DNA of 56,287 bases from an uncultured Bacteroidota bacterium (GTDB lineage Bacteria; Bacteroidota; Bacteroidia; Flavobacteriales; Flavobacteriaceae), in the NCBI GenBank assembly GCA_902512755.1, contig CABXKB010000009.1:1-56287 (forward strand), written 5' to 3'. The translations under genes were made by a program, and so were the position numbers. The notes under the pieces are model-generated. The model saw only the letters and a program-made list of their open reading frames with translations. It ran no database searches and was not told the DNA's origin. Below are positions 42,319 to 52,445 of this stretch, piece after piece (within the stretch, counting starts at the first letter, position 1; every line of letters begins with the position of its first letter).

Positions 42319-45300
42319 ATGAAACTTAACCAATTATTGTCCATTAATGGACAATATAAATTTCCAAAAACAGCAAATATTTTGAGAATTTCAGTTTTTC
42401 TTTCAATAGTTACATTGTTCTCAACATTTGCAAACACTAATGTTTACTCTCAGACTGAAATTTCAATTAATGTTGAAAATACTGAGATTATAAGCATTCT
42501 AGATCTTATTGAGTCAACAACCGATTTAAGATTTTTTTATGACAATGACATTTATGATTTTAATGAAAAAAAGACACTGTCTTTTGAAAAAATAAAAATT
42601 TCAAAGGCCATAAATCTAATTTTCGATGGTAAATTGGATTTCAGTTTAACAGATAATGTTGTTATACTTAAAAAGATAATTGAGATAGCTGACAAAAACA
42701 TTGTTATTGATTTTAAAAATATTGAGGAAGAAGATTTACAACAAACATTTATTTCAGGAACCATTACTGACAATGATGGAAATCCTCTTCCCGGAGCAAC
42801 TGTTGTTGAGCTGAATACCGATAATGGAACAACAGCTGATTTTGATGGTAAATTTTCTTTAGCAGTTAGTAATGAAAACCCAACTATTGAGGTTTCTTTC
42901 ATTGGATTCGAAACTCAACAAATTAGTGCCAGTGGGGATAATATAGAAATTCAACTTGTTGCATCGATCTCTGGATTAGATGATGTTGTTGTGGTTGGTT
43001 ACGGCACACAGAGTCAGAGAGATATAACCAGTGCAATTTCTAAGATCTCAGTTGACGATACGGCTATCAAATCAGCATCTAACATGCAATCTATAATGTA
43101 TGGAAAAGCTGCCGGAGTTCAAGTTACATCAATAAGTGGAGAGCCAGGCGCAGGTGTTGAAATAAGAATCAGAGGTTTAGGAACTACCGGTAACAATATG
43201 CCATTGTATGTAATAGATGGGGTGCCAATTGTAACAGACGCTGTGCCAGTTGGTACATTTGCTTTAAATCCACTTTCTGGACTTAGCGCATCTGAAGTTC
43301 AATCTATTGAAATTCTAAAAGATGCTTCCTCAGCTGCAATCTACGGAGCTAGAGCTTCTAATGGTGTTGTAATGATTACCACCAAAAGAGGAAAAGGTTT
43401 GTCTGAAACTAAATTTTCATACGAAACCAGTTTAGGTTTCCAGCAACTAAGAAAAAATTATGATGTTTTAAATGTTCAACAATATGTCGCTATGCAAAGT
43501 GATCTAGGAAATGATTATTCTCAGTTTTCAGGAAGACCGACTATCGATGGACAAGCAATAGCAGTTAATGATAATGCTCCTATTGTTAACCACAGTATGA
43601 ATATTTCTGGAGGTACAGAAAATATGAATTTCAGTATTATGGGTAACTATTTTGATCAAACAGCTTATACAAATAGGGTGGGTGGCTTTCAGCGATACTC
43701 TTTAAGAGCAAACTCAGACATTAAAGTAGGAAAAAGATTAAAATTTGGAGAATCTATTCAATTATCTAGGTCTTCTAGAATTGAGGCTTCTGATGGGTCA
43801 TTTGCAATGTATAAGACTGCACAAAACGCTCCTTTTGTTCCATATTTAGATCCAAATGGTCCAGGCGGTTATGCTGTACTTAATAATGCAAGCAGTGGAG
43901 GAGCAGGATTTCAAAATTGGTTTGCTTTTAACGATACGAGATACCAAGTAACCGAAAAAGATGTTTATAAAGTTTTTGGTAATGTATACGGTGAACTTGA
44001 AATACTCAAGGGCTTAAAATTCAGAACTTCCATAGGTGTAGAATTTATGGACTATGGTGGTAAAGAGAAAAGAGGTGAATTAGATATTTCATCTTTGGAG
44101 GGATTTGTGAATCCTAGTAATATAAATTATGGAGACTTTAACTCATTAACCACAAACTTTAATAATATTCTAACATATGATTTAGATCTTGGAAAACATT
44201 CTCTTAAATTCTTAGCGGGACATGAAGAAACAAACTATGAATTTAATAGCATTGCTTGGAGTGGAATAAATCTAACCAATCGTGACATTGAACTTGCCCT
44301 TACAGCTCAATCAAAAAACCTATACGATGATTTAGATCATTGGGCTCTAAGAGGGTTTTTAGGAAGAGTAAATTATTCATTTAATGATAAATATTATTTA
44401 ACTGCTAACCTACGTCAGGATTCTTCATCTAGATTTTCAAAAGATACTAGAACAGAAATTTTCCCTTCGGTATCAGCCGCTTGGCGTATTAGTGATGAGT
44501 CATTTATGGATGGTGTTGATTTTATAAATGATTTAAAAATTAGAGCATCCTATGGTACGGTAGGTAACCAGAATACAGGTAATAACTTTGCTTATATTCC
44601 TTCATTAGGACTTTCTACTCATTATACCATCGGCGCTGGTCAGACAGCGGTTAGAGCCCCTGTACCATGGTTCTTTTCAAACCCAAATCTTAAATGGGAA
44701 ACTAGTGAGCAAATTGATATTGGTTTTGATGCTTCACTTTTTGACGGAGCCGTTGGTGCAACTGTTGATTATTATAAAAAAACTACTAGTGATCTTTTAG
44801 TTTCAGTTCCAATACCAATGACATCAGGTTTCTTGCCAGACGCCCTTATTAATGCTGGAGTTGTAGAGAATAGCGGAATTGAATTATCATTATCTTATTT
44901 TAAAAGTATAAATGATGATTTTGATATTAACATTTCTGGAAACTTAACTACAGTAAATAATGAAGTAACAAGTCTTGCTGATGCTGAAATAATAACAGGC
45001 ATCGCTGGCTTACAAAGTCACAGAACAGTTGCCGGATATTCAATTGGACACTTTTTTGGACATCAATTTGATGGGATATTCCAATCTCAAGCTGAAATTG
45101 ACGCTCATGCAACTCAAGCAGGTGCTCAGCCTGGAGACGTAAGGTTTAAAGATATTGCTGGTCCAAGTGGAAATACTCCAGATGGTGTTATAGACCAGTT
45201 TGATAGAACTTATTTAGGGTCGCCAATACCCGATATGTATTACGGATTAACAATAAGTTCTAGATACAAGAATTTTGATATTACGTTGACTGGTCAAGGA

Positions 45301-45756
45301 GTAAGTGGAGTACAAATATTTAATAATGCCAAATTAGGACTAGAAAACTACGCTCCAGGTCCTGGTGATAATTTATCAACTTCAGTTCTTAATAGATGGA
45401 CAGGTCCAGGATCAAGCGATCTTATGCCAAGAGCTGTCGCTAACGGTGGAGCAAACGCAAATTATAGGTTTTCAGATATGTTTATTGAGGAAGGCTCATT
45501 TTTAAGACTTAGAGATCTTCAAATTGGGTATAATTTTTCTGATATAGCACAGCTTACAGATAGTTTTATCAAAACAGCAAGACTATATTTTTCAGGTCAA
45601 AACCTATTATTAATAACTGATTATTCCGGACTAGATCCTGAAGTTACAAGAGGGTTTTCTTACGACAAGGGAGAAAAACCATTAGCAACTGGTCAGGACG
45701 ACGGAAGATCTCCACAACCAAGAATTGTTCAACTAGGTTTACAAATATCATTTTAA
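42319..45756 (+). CDS. SusC/RagA-type TonB-dependent transporter with STN signalling domain
   Basis: An outer-membrane importer of 1145 residues. It has a signal peptide ending near residue 45 (FANTNVYSQ), an STN domain (about 47-118), a carboxypeptidase-regulatory-like domain (about 144-213, FISGTITDNDGNPLPGATV), the TonB-box region DDVVVVGYGT (221-230), a plug (about 235-355, GLGTTGNNMPLYVIDGVPI) and a beta-barrel ending in a C-terminal aromatic (GLQISF). The STN domain plus the sigma/FecR pair just upstream indicate trans-envelope signalling: substrate binding induces the locus. It pairs with the SusD protein 19 bases downstream. The ligand cannot be inferred from sequence. Confidence 0.96.
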   Translation: MKLNQLLSINGQYKFPKTANILRISVFLSIVTLFSTFANTNVYSQTEISINVENTEIISILDLIESTTDLRFFYDNDIYDFNEKKTLSFEKIKISKAINLIFDGKLDFSLTDNVVILKKIIEIADKNIVIDFKNIEEEDLQQTFISGTITDNDGNPLPGATVVELNTDNGTTADFDGKFSLAVSNENPTIEVSFIGFETQQISASGDNIEIQLVASISGLDDVVVVGYGTQSQRDITSAISKISVDDTAIKSASNMQSIMYGKAAGVQVTSISGEPGAGVEIRIRGLGTTGNNMPLYVIDGVPIVTDAVPVGTFALNPLSGLSASEVQSIEILKDASSAAIYGARASNGVVMITTKRGKGLSETKFSYETSLGFQQLRKNYDVLNVQQYVAMQSDLGNDYSQFSGRPTIDGQAIAVNDNAPIVNHSMNISGGTENMNFSIMGNYFDQTAYTNRVGGFQRYSLRANSDIKVGKRLKFGESIQLSRSSRIEASDGSFAMYKTAQNAPFVPYLDPNGPGGYAVLNNASSGGAGFQNWFAFNDTRYQVTEKDVYKVFGNVYGELEILKGLKFRTSIGVEFMDYGGKEKRGELDISSLEGFVNPSNINYGDFNSLTTNFNNILTYDLDLGKHSLKFLAGHEETNYEFNSIAWSGINLTNRDIELALTAQSKNLYDDLDHWALRGFLGRVNYSFNDKYYLTANLRQDSSSRFSKDTRTEIFPSVSAAWRISDESFMDGVDFINDLKIRASYGTVGNQNTGNNFAYIPSLGLSTHYTIGAGQTAVRAPVPWFFSNPNLKWETSEQIDIGFDASLFDGAVGATVDYYKKTTSDLLVSVPIPMTSGFLPDALINAGVVENSGIELSLSYFKSINDDFDINISGNLTTVNNEVTSLADAEIITGIAGLQSHRTVAGYSIGHFFGHQFDGIFQSQAEIDAHATQAGAQPGDVRFKDIAGPSGNTPDGVIDQFDRTYLGSPIPDMYYGLTISSRYKNFDITLTGQGVSGVQIFNNAKLGLENYAPGPGDNLSTSVLNRWTGPGSSDLMPRAVANGGANANYRFSDMFIEEGSFLRLRDLQIGYNFSDIAQLTDSFIKTARLYFSGQNLLLITDYSGLDPEVTRGFSYDKGEKPLATGQDDGRSPQPRIVQLGLQISF
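42335..42356. repeat. 22-bp perfect palindrome inside the first codons of susC
   Basis: Arms TATTGTCCA and TGGACAATA around TTAA form a perfect palindrome 16-37 bases after the A of the start codon. In mRNA it gives a 9-bp hairpin just inside the coding region. Its TATTG/CAATA ends repeat those of the upstream leader hairpin, so the arms could pair alternatively. Confidence 0.85.
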
Positions 45757-45774
45757 TTTCAAAATTTAATAACT

Positions 45775-47349
45775 ATGAGAAAATTTATTTCAATCAAACT
45801 ACTTTCTTTTTCTATAATTATTACAACTTTTTTCGGTTGTAATGATTTAGATCTTGTACCACTTAACTCAATTTCAGAGGCAGTTTATTACCAAACTGAA
45901 GAAGATTTTGATGGAGCTATGTATGCTTCTTATTCACAATTAGGACAATTTTGGGAAACTTTTTTGGGGTTATCTAGACTTGCTATACAAAGGATTGTTC
46001 TAGCATCTGATGATGACACATTTATCCAGCATCCGGCTAACACTCCATACGACAGACATCAATTTCAAGGAGTCTTTGAGTCTGAACAGGCTCTACAAAA
46101 TCTTTTTGCGGTTATATATAAAGGGATTCACAGAGCAAACCTTGTTTTAAAAATGTTACAAAAAGAGGATCTAGAAATCAGTGATCAAGCAAGGACTCGT
46201 CTTGAAGCCGAAGCAAAATTTCTGCGTGGATTTTTTCACTTTCAAGCTGCAAAACTATGGGGTAATGCTCCAATTGTTGCAGAGGTAATTGATGACTATG
46301 AAAGCCTTGCAGTTGCTAATTCAGACCCTAATGCCCTGTTAGACCAAGTGATATCTGATTTTGAAGCTGCTTTTAACGGCTTACCCACAAAATCAGAATG
46401 GGGTGATGCTAAAGTTGGAAGAGCTACAAAGTGGGCTGCAAAAGCATATGCAGGAAAAGCTAATGTATGGAAAAAGGATTGGGCGGCTGCGAACTCTGCT
46501 TTCCAAGCTGTTGAAGCATCAGGCGCTTTTAAATTGATGGATAACTTTGATGATGTTTTTGCATGGGATTTGCAAAATAACGATGAGTCTATTTTTGAGG
46601 TTCAATCTTCTAGTAATTCTGATAACAATTTTTGGGTATTAGATGATAACCACCCAGAGCACGTTAAAGCCTCTCAGGGTATGTTAAGACCGTTTCATTT
46701 TGATCCAAGTTGGAGAGTAGCCGGGAATGAAGTATCATGTGGTGGGGCTCAGTGGACAAATGAATTTTATGCAGCAACTCAAGAACTTGTAGATATGTTT
46801 GAACCTGGCGATAAAAGGACAGCAGTAACAATCTATAGCGAGGGAGATGACTATGTTGGTGTTGGTTGTAATGGTTCACCTATGGGCGAACTTACCTATA
46901 CTAAAGAATGGATGCATAATGGAGGCTCTTCTGGAACCAATATTAAAAAGTATAGAGGTCCAAGAAACGCTGTTGCAGCTAATCATTCTCTAAACGGAGG
47001 CGTAGACTATAATAATCATAGATGGTTTCGCTATGGAGGCATGCTACTTTTACATGCTGAATCTCTTATACAAAGTGGTGACACAGCTGGAGGATTGGAT
47101 ATTATTAATAATAAAATCAGAGCTAGAGCTGGATTAGGACCAACCACTGAAAGTAGTGCCTTACAAGCTTTGATGGATGAAAGAAGAAGAGAGTTGGCAT
47201 TTGAATATCACCGAATGTTTGATATTCAAAGATGGGAAATCGGAGCTCAAGTTTTTGATAATTGGGATTCAAGGTTAAGATATTTCCCTATCTCTCAAGC
47301 TGATATTGATAAGAGTGGTGGAGTATTACAGCAAAGTCCAGGATGGTAA
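45775..47349 (+). CDS. SusD/RagB-family surface glycan-binding lipoprotein
   Basis: A 524-residue SusD-like lipoprotein forming the lid on the SusC pore. The signal IIITTFFGC has the lipobox Cys at residue 22, followed by NDLDLVPLNSISEAVYYQTEEDFDGAMYASY, the standard SusD start. Mid-protein RLEAEAKFLRGFFHFQAAKLWGNAP (TPR-like helix region) and the C-terminal LMDERRRELAFEYHRMFDIQRW are diagnostic. The C-terminus carries the residues normally surrounding the bound glycan, but ligand identity is not readable. It is followed by a strong hairpin before the next gene. Confidence 0.95.
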   Translation: MRKFISIKLLSFSIIITTFFGCNDLDLVPLNSISEAVYYQTEEDFDGAMYASYSQLGQFWETFLGLSRLAIQRIVLASDDDTFIQHPANTPYDRHQFQGVFESEQALQNLFAVIYKGIHRANLVLKMLQKEDLEISDQARTRLEAEAKFLRGFFHFQAAKLWGNAPIVAEVIDDYESLAVANSDPNALLDQVISDFEAAFNGLPTKSEWGDAKVGRATKWAAKAYAGKANVWKKDWAAANSAFQAVEASGAFKLMDNFDDVFAWDLQNNDESIFEVQSSSNSDNNFWVLDDNHPEHVKASQGMLRPFHFDPSWRVAGNEVSCGGAQWTNEFYAATQELVDMFEPGDKRTAVTIYSEGDDYVGVGCNGSPMGELTYTKEWMHNGGSSGTNIKKYRGPRNAVAANHSLNGGVDYNNHRWFRYGGMLLLHAESLIQSGDTAGGLDIINNKIRARAGLGPTTESSALQALMDERRRELAFEYHRMFDIQRWEIGAQVFDNWDSRLRYFPISQADIDKSGGVLQQSPGW

Positions 47350-47417
47350 AAATTTAAAGAACAGTTGGTTAAATAATGTAGCTGTCCTAGTCAATTTTAA
47401 TGTAATTTTAATTTTTT

Positions 47418-47457
47418 GGGTAAGGGTTGATTTTCAACCCTTACCCTTCTTAGTTAT
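47418..47457 (+). terminator. hairpin terminator between susD and the downstream genes
   Basis: GGGTAAGGGTTG (47418-47429) pairs perfectly with CAACCCTTACCC (47435-47446), extended by one A-T pair, followed by an interrupted T-rich stretch (TTCTTAGTTATATT). The tail is weak, so it may act as a partial terminator or as 3'-end protection for susCD mRNA. No separate promoter for the next gene was seen in the 113-bp gap. Confidence 0.7.
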
Positions 47458-47462
47458 ATTTT

Positions 47463-50400
47463 ATGATTTTCAATAAGAAAAACATTGCATCATTATTAAA
47501 ACTATTTAGTTTTATCATATTCTTGATGTTTTTTTTAAAATGTGAAAAACCTTTAAAGCGTTTTAAAAAATTATCTCCTAAATCAACCGGTATTAATTTT
47601 TCAAATGAAATACCAGAGAATTTATCCTATAGTGTACTCGATTATTATTTTTTCTCTGGAGCCGGTGTTTCTATTGGAGACATAAACAATGATGGATTAA
47701 ATGATATTTATTTTTCTGGAAACCTTGTTTCCGGGAAGCTTTATTTAAATAAGGGAAACTTTCAATTTGAGGATATAACATCCAAAGCCGGTTTAGAGGA
47801 TGATATATGGGGTACAGGTGTTGTAATGGAAGATATTAATCAAGATGGGTTTTTAGATATTTATGTCTGTGCATCTGGATTTCCAGATGCATCTAAACGT
47901 AAAAACCTTTTGTATATAAATAATGGTGATTTGACTTTTACCGAATCAGCTAAAAATTATGGCATTGATGAAGACGGCTATTCCACCCAAGCTGTTTTTT
48001 TTGACTATGACAGGGATGAAGATTTAGATTTATTAATTGTGAGAGACCCATACGATATTTATTACAATGATGTAAGTTATATAAAAGACAAGAATAAAGG
48101 TGCTGAATTACCAGGATCTGATAGATTATTCAGAAATGATGGTAATAAAAAATATATTGACGTTTCTAAGGAAGCAGGCATTATACATGAAGGTTACTCC
48201 TTAGGTGTAGCGGTAAGTGATATAAATAAAGATGGTTGGCCAGATATATATGTATCAAACGATTTTCAGTCTGATGACCTATTATATTTAAATAATAAAG
48301 ATGGAACTTTTAAAAATCAAGCCTCTAAATATCTTAAGCATACAGAGTTTGCAGGTATGGGAGTTTCAGTAGCAGATATAAACAATGACACCTATCCAGA
48401 TATATTTGTAGCTGATATGATGCCTGAGGATAATAAACGACTAAAAATGATTATACCCTCGACAAGTTACGACAAGTTTAATATGACTCTTAAAAAGGGC
48501 TATCTACCCCAATATTCTAGAAATGCATTACAACTAAATAATGGGAATGGAACATTTAGTGAGATAGGTCAACTTTTGGGAGTTCATAATACTGATTGGA
48601 GCTGGGCTCCTTTAATAGCCGATTTTGACAATGACGGGGATAGAGATTTTTTTATTACTAATGGCCTTCTAAAAGATGTGGGTGATTTAGATTTTATTCA
48701 TTACCAACCATTGAGATCTATGTTTGGAACTAAAGCTTCTAAGGATTCAATAAGAATTGAGACTGTAAATAAACTCCCCTCCCTAAAAATAAAGGATTAT
48801 TTTTTTGAGAATAATGGGTTATTAAATTTTTCAAATAAATCCATTGAATGGGGTATAGAAGAATCCTCTATATCACATGGAGCTGCTTATGGAGATTTAG
48901 ATAATGACGGCGACCTTGACTTAGTAGTAAATACAATTAATAAGGAGGCGATTATTTATCAAAATCAGACAGATGAATTAGAGGGAAATAATTTTTTAAA
49001 AATAAAATTCAATGGACCAGAAGAAAACCGAAGAGGAATTGGAAGTGTTGTTAAAGTTTTTGTCGATGATGAAAGTATAATTTTCCATGAAAACTTTCCA
49101 TGTCAAGGATATCTTTCTACAGTTGAAAATATCGCTCACTTTGGACTTGGTAAAAAAAGTATGATAGATAGTATTGAAGTTAAATGGCCTGACGGCAAAA
49201 AACAAGCTATTAGCAATATCAAAACAAATCAGACATTAGTTTTTAAATATGAAGAAGCAAATAAAGTTCTCGCATATCCTTCTATAGAAACAACTAAAAG
49301 CCAAAGTTTTTTTGAAGATATTTCAAAAAAATTAATTCTTGACTTTATTCACGCCGAGAATAAGCATACAGACTTTAAAACTCAGCCGATTCTACTTCGC
49401 GAACATAGTAAAATGGGACCTGGCCTTGCAGTTGGTGATTTAAATGGTGATGGTCACGAGGATTTTTTCGTTGGAAATGCTTCAGGTAGTGAATCAAAGA
49501 TTTTTTTTCAAGATTTTTCAGGAGAGTTTAATTCAAAAAGTTTTGATTCAAATAATATCAAAACTGAAGATATGGGAGTTTTAATTTTTGATGCAGACAA
49601 TGATAATGACAATGATATATATGTAGTTAGTGGTGGCACTTCCTATGGAAAAAAATCTAAATATTATAAAGACAGGCTCTATGTAAATGATGGTAAAGGA
49701 AACTTTTCAATTGATCAAAGTACTCCAGACCTTCCTGAATCAAGTGGTGGGAGTGTTTCAGCAGCAGATTTTGATAAAGATGGAGATTTAGATTTATTTG
49801 TCAGTGGGCTTATTGTTCCTGGCGCTTACCCATCATCTCCGCAAAACTTTTTACTTCTTAACATGACAGATCAAATTAAAGAAGGAAAACAATCACCAAG
49901 ATTCGTAATTTCAGATTCTAAGATATTTCCTTTTACAAATGATATAGGAATGATATCCTCGGCTTTATGGACTGATTTTAATAATGATGATTGGCCTGAT
50001 TTAATATGTGTTGGGGAATGGAATTCAATTATTTTTCTTGAAAACCAAGAGGGATCTTTTAAAAATGTCTCAAGCGATACCCAAATTGAAAATTCTAATG
50101 GTTGGTGGAATAGCATCACTTCTGCAGACTTTGATAATGACGGAGATATTGACTATGTATTAGGGAATAATGGATTAAATACTCGATTTAAGGCCTCCAA
50201 AGATGAACCTTTAACTCTTTATTCAAACGACTTTGATAAAAATGGTAGAATTGACCCTATAGTTTCCTACTTTATTAACGGTGAGGCATATCCAGCTCAT
50301 ACAAGAAGCGATTTGATAAGACAGATTAACGTTACTAGAAATCGTTTTAAGACATTTTTATCTTATGCTAAATTACCTTTTGATCAAACATTTTTACCTG

Positions 50401-51005
50401 ATGAGTTAAATGAAGCAGATTTATTCAAGTCTGAAATTTTAGAATCTGTTTATCTTGAAAATCTTGGTGATGGAAAATTTAATTCCAGTGCTCTACCAAT
50501 TGATGCTCAAGTTTCTCCTATTTTTGGTATGATAGCAGAAGATTTTAATAACGATGGAAATGAAGATATACTAGTGGTTGGGAACCTATATTCAATGCAG
50601 GTTGGATTAGGCAGATCTGATGCATCAAATGGATTATTGCTTTTAGGAAATGGTAGGGGAGAATTTTTAAAAGCTGATTCAGGTTTTCTTGCCAGCAAAG
50701 ACGCTAAAGCACTTGTTCGAGTCAATAGATCAAACGGGAAATCTTTATATATAAATTCAAATAATAATGATCAATTAAATGTATTTGAGGAAATAAATTC
50801 AAATCACAACATATTCAAAATTGATAAAAATATTAGTAGTTTGATTATATATGATAATGATGAAAAATCTAGAAAAAAAGAATTTTATTTTGGATCATCT
50901 TATCTCTCACAATCTTCCAGGTCACTTAAAGTAAATGATAGGATAGACAGTATTCAACTTAAATTATTTAATGGAGAAAAACAGACTATCAAATTTGAAA
51001 AATGA
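47463..51005 (+). CDS. FG-GAP/VCBS-repeat and ASPIC/UnbV-domain lipoprotein
   Basis: A 1180-residue exported protein (signal IIFLMFFLKC, probably a lipoprotein). It contains at least a dozen calcium-loop repeats of the D-x-(D/N)-x-D-G-x-x-D-(I/L) form, for example DINNDGLNDIYFSG, DLDNDGDLDLVVNT, DLNGDGHEDFFVGN and DFDNDGDIDYVLGN, forming beta-propeller blades. A central ASPIC/UnbV domain lies at about 525-600 (GSVVKVFVDDESIIFHENFPCQGYL, then IEVKWPDGKKQAI). Such proteins are common next to SusCD pairs in marine Bacteroidetes, but their role (surface binding or scaffolding) is unproven. It overlaps the next gene by ATGA. Confidence 0.9.
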   Translation: MIFNKKNIASLLKLFSFIIFLMFFLKCEKPLKRFKKLSPKSTGINFSNEIPENLSYSVLDYYFFSGAGVSIGDINNDGLNDIYFSGNLVSGKLYLNKGNFQFEDITSKAGLEDDIWGTGVVMEDINQDGFLDIYVCASGFPDASKRKNLLYINNGDLTFTESAKNYGIDEDGYSTQAVFFDYDRDEDLDLLIVRDPYDIYYNDVSYIKDKNKGAELPGSDRLFRNDGNKKYIDVSKEAGIIHEGYSLGVAVSDINKDGWPDIYVSNDFQSDDLLYLNNKDGTFKNQASKYLKHTEFAGMGVSVADINNDTYPDIFVADMMPEDNKRLKMIIPSTSYDKFNMTLKKGYLPQYSRNALQLNNGNGTFSEIGQLLGVHNTDWSWAPLIADFDNDGDRDFFITNGLLKDVGDLDFIHYQPLRSMFGTKASKDSIRIETVNKLPSLKIKDYFFENNGLLNFSNKSIEWGIEESSISHGAAYGDLDNDGDLDLVVNTINKEAIIYQNQTDELEGNNFLKIKFNGPEENRRGIGSVVKVFVDDESIIFHENFPCQGYLSTVENIAHFGLGKKSMIDSIEVKWPDGKKQAISNIKTNQTLVFKYEEANKVLAYPSIETTKSQSFFEDISKKLILDFIHAENKHTDFKTQPILLREHSKMGPGLAVGDLNGDGHEDFFVGNASGSESKIFFQDFSGEFNSKSFDSNNIKTEDMGVLIFDADNDNDNDIYVVSGGTSYGKKSKYYKDRLYVNDGKGNFSIDQSTPDLPESSGGSVSAADFDKDGDLDLFVSGLIVPGAYPSSPQNFLLLNMTDQIKEGKQSPRFVISDSKIFPFTNDIGMISSALWTDFNNDDWPDLICVGEWNSIIFLENQEGSFKNVSSDTQIENSNGWWNSITSADFDNDGDIDYVLGNNGLNTRFKASKDEPLTLYSNDFDKNGRIDPIVSYFINGEAYPAHTRSDLIRQINVTRNRFKTFLSYAKLPFDQTFLPDELNEADLFKSEILESVYLENLGDGKFNSSALPIDAQVSPIFGMIAEDFNNDGNEDILVVGNLYSMQVGLGRSDASNGLLLLGNGRGEFLKADSGFLASKDAKALVRVNRSNGKSLYINSNNNDQLNVFEEINSNHNIFKIDKNISSLIIYDNDEKSRKKEFYFGSSYLSQSSRSLKVNDRIDSIQLKLFNGEKQTIKFEK

Positions 51006-52390
51006 AATTTAATATTAGACAAATCAAGATATATAAGCTTTTTTCAATTTTAATCTTTTTAGTATTTATTTGTTGCTTTAAAGATGATTCCAATTATAAA
51101 ATATTAGAAAGGCACAAATCTTCATTATGGATTAATTTTTTTAATAAGGAACTTACAGGGGTAATTATATCTGATGTTTTTTCTCCACCTCAGACTAGTA
51201 GAATATATGCCTATTCAAATCTTGCAGCATACGAAGCAATGAGAGTAGCCGATGATAAATTTCCTTCACTTCTTGAAAGATTAAATGGGTTTGATAATAT
51301 TCCAAATAATGAAATTTTGATAGATCCTGTAATTGCTGGAATAACTGCATTTAACTATGTTGGAAAGAGGCTGGTATATGATAGTTTGCCATTATTTACT
51401 GCTCAAAATTTCTTTTATGATGAAATAAAAAGTCAAAGAGTAAGCCCATCACTTTTAAAGTTTTCAAAACTTTTTGGAGATATTGTCGGTGAGATAATTT
51501 TCAAACGCTCAACAAAAGATGGATATCTAGAAAGGACAGCAAATTCTGGATATTTAGTTGAAGAGAATAATATGGAAAAGTGGCAACCAACTCCACCCGC
51601 TTATATTGAAGCAATAGAGCCACATTGGAATACCCTTATGCCTTTCACAATTGATTCTGCTCAGCAATTTAAACCAAAAACTCACACTCCCTTTTCAATT
51701 ATTAAAAATTCAAAATTTCACAACCAAGCAATTGAAGTTTATGAGGCCGTAAACAATCTTGATGAAGAGCAAAGAAATATTGCGATGTTTTGGGATTGTA
51801 ACCCAAATCAATCTAATAATTTTGGGCACCTAATGTTCAATAGCCAGCAAATTTCTCCTGCTGGTCACTGGATTCATATAACATGCCAAGTAGTCGATCA
51901 GGAGAATCTATCAAATCTTGAAGCATCATATGCATTGGCTAAAGTAGGAATTACACTTGCAGACTCATTTATTATTTCTTGGGACGAAAAATACAGAAGT
52001 AATCTAATTAGGCCTGAGACTTATATTAACAAATACATCGATTCTGAATGGAAGCCTATTCTAGAAACCCCTCCATTTCCTGAGTATACTAGCGCTCATA
52101 GTGTTGCATCAACGGGAGCATCTCTTGTTTTGACTGATTTATTCGGTGATAATTTTGCTTATATAGACTCAACTGAAATACCTTTTGGTTTGCCCGTAAG
52201 AAAGTATAAGTCTTTCAAACAAGCGTCAGATGAGGCTGCAATTAGCAGACTTTATGGAGGCATCCATTATAATCCGGCAATTGAATCTGGAAAAAAACAA
52301 GGTAAGGACCTAGGAAATTTTATTATTAATAAGCTTGACGAGGGTATTAACTTTAAGACGCGTAAAACAATTATTGCAGAATCCAATTGA
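51002..52390 (+). CDS. vanadium-haloperoxidase/PAP2-superfamily lipoprotein
   Basis: A 462-residue exported protein. The signal ends FLVFICCFKDDSN; a Cys followed by Lys-Asp-Asp resembles the Bacteroidetes surface-lipoprotein export signal. The PAP2/vanadate site is visible: Lys330 and Arg337 in KYRSNLIRP (K-x6-R-P), the motif-2 His366 in TSAHS (usual P-S-G-H), and Arg416 and His422 in SRLYGGIH (S-R-x5-H). It could be a vanadium-dependent haloperoxidase or an acid phosphatase; the sequence does not decide. Tight coupling to the ASPIC gene suggests a functional pair. Confidence 0.88.
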   Translation: MKFNIRQIKIYKLFSILIFLVFICCFKDDSNYKILERHKSSLWINFFNKELTGVIISDVFSPPQTSRIYAYSNLAAYEAMRVADDKFPSLLERLNGFDNIPNNEILIDPVIAGITAFNYVGKRLVYDSLPLFTAQNFFYDEIKSQRVSPSLLKFSKLFGDIVGEIIFKRSTKDGYLERTANSGYLVEENNMEKWQPTPPAYIEAIEPHWNTLMPFTIDSAQQFKPKTHTPFSIIKNSKFHNQAIEVYEAVNNLDEEQRNIAMFWDCNPNQSNNFGHLMFNSQQISPAGHWIHITCQVVDQENLSNLEASYALAKVGITLADSFIISWDEKYRSNLIRPETYINKYIDSEWKPILETPPFPEYTSAHSVASTGASLVLTDLFGDNFAYIDSTEIPFGLPVRKYKSFKQASDEAAISRLYGGIHYNPAIESGKKQGKDLGNFIINKLDEGINFKTRKTIIAESN

Positions 52391-52445
52391 CAAATTCATG
52401 TTTGATAAAACATAAATAAAAATGTATAATAAAGTTAAATAGCAC

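Noticed and set aside
42552-42902. Minus-strand open frame inside susC
   Set aside because: Antisense shadow of the STN and carboxypeptidase-like domains; Ser/Leu-rich, unsupported. An antisense RNA there is possible, but not a protein.
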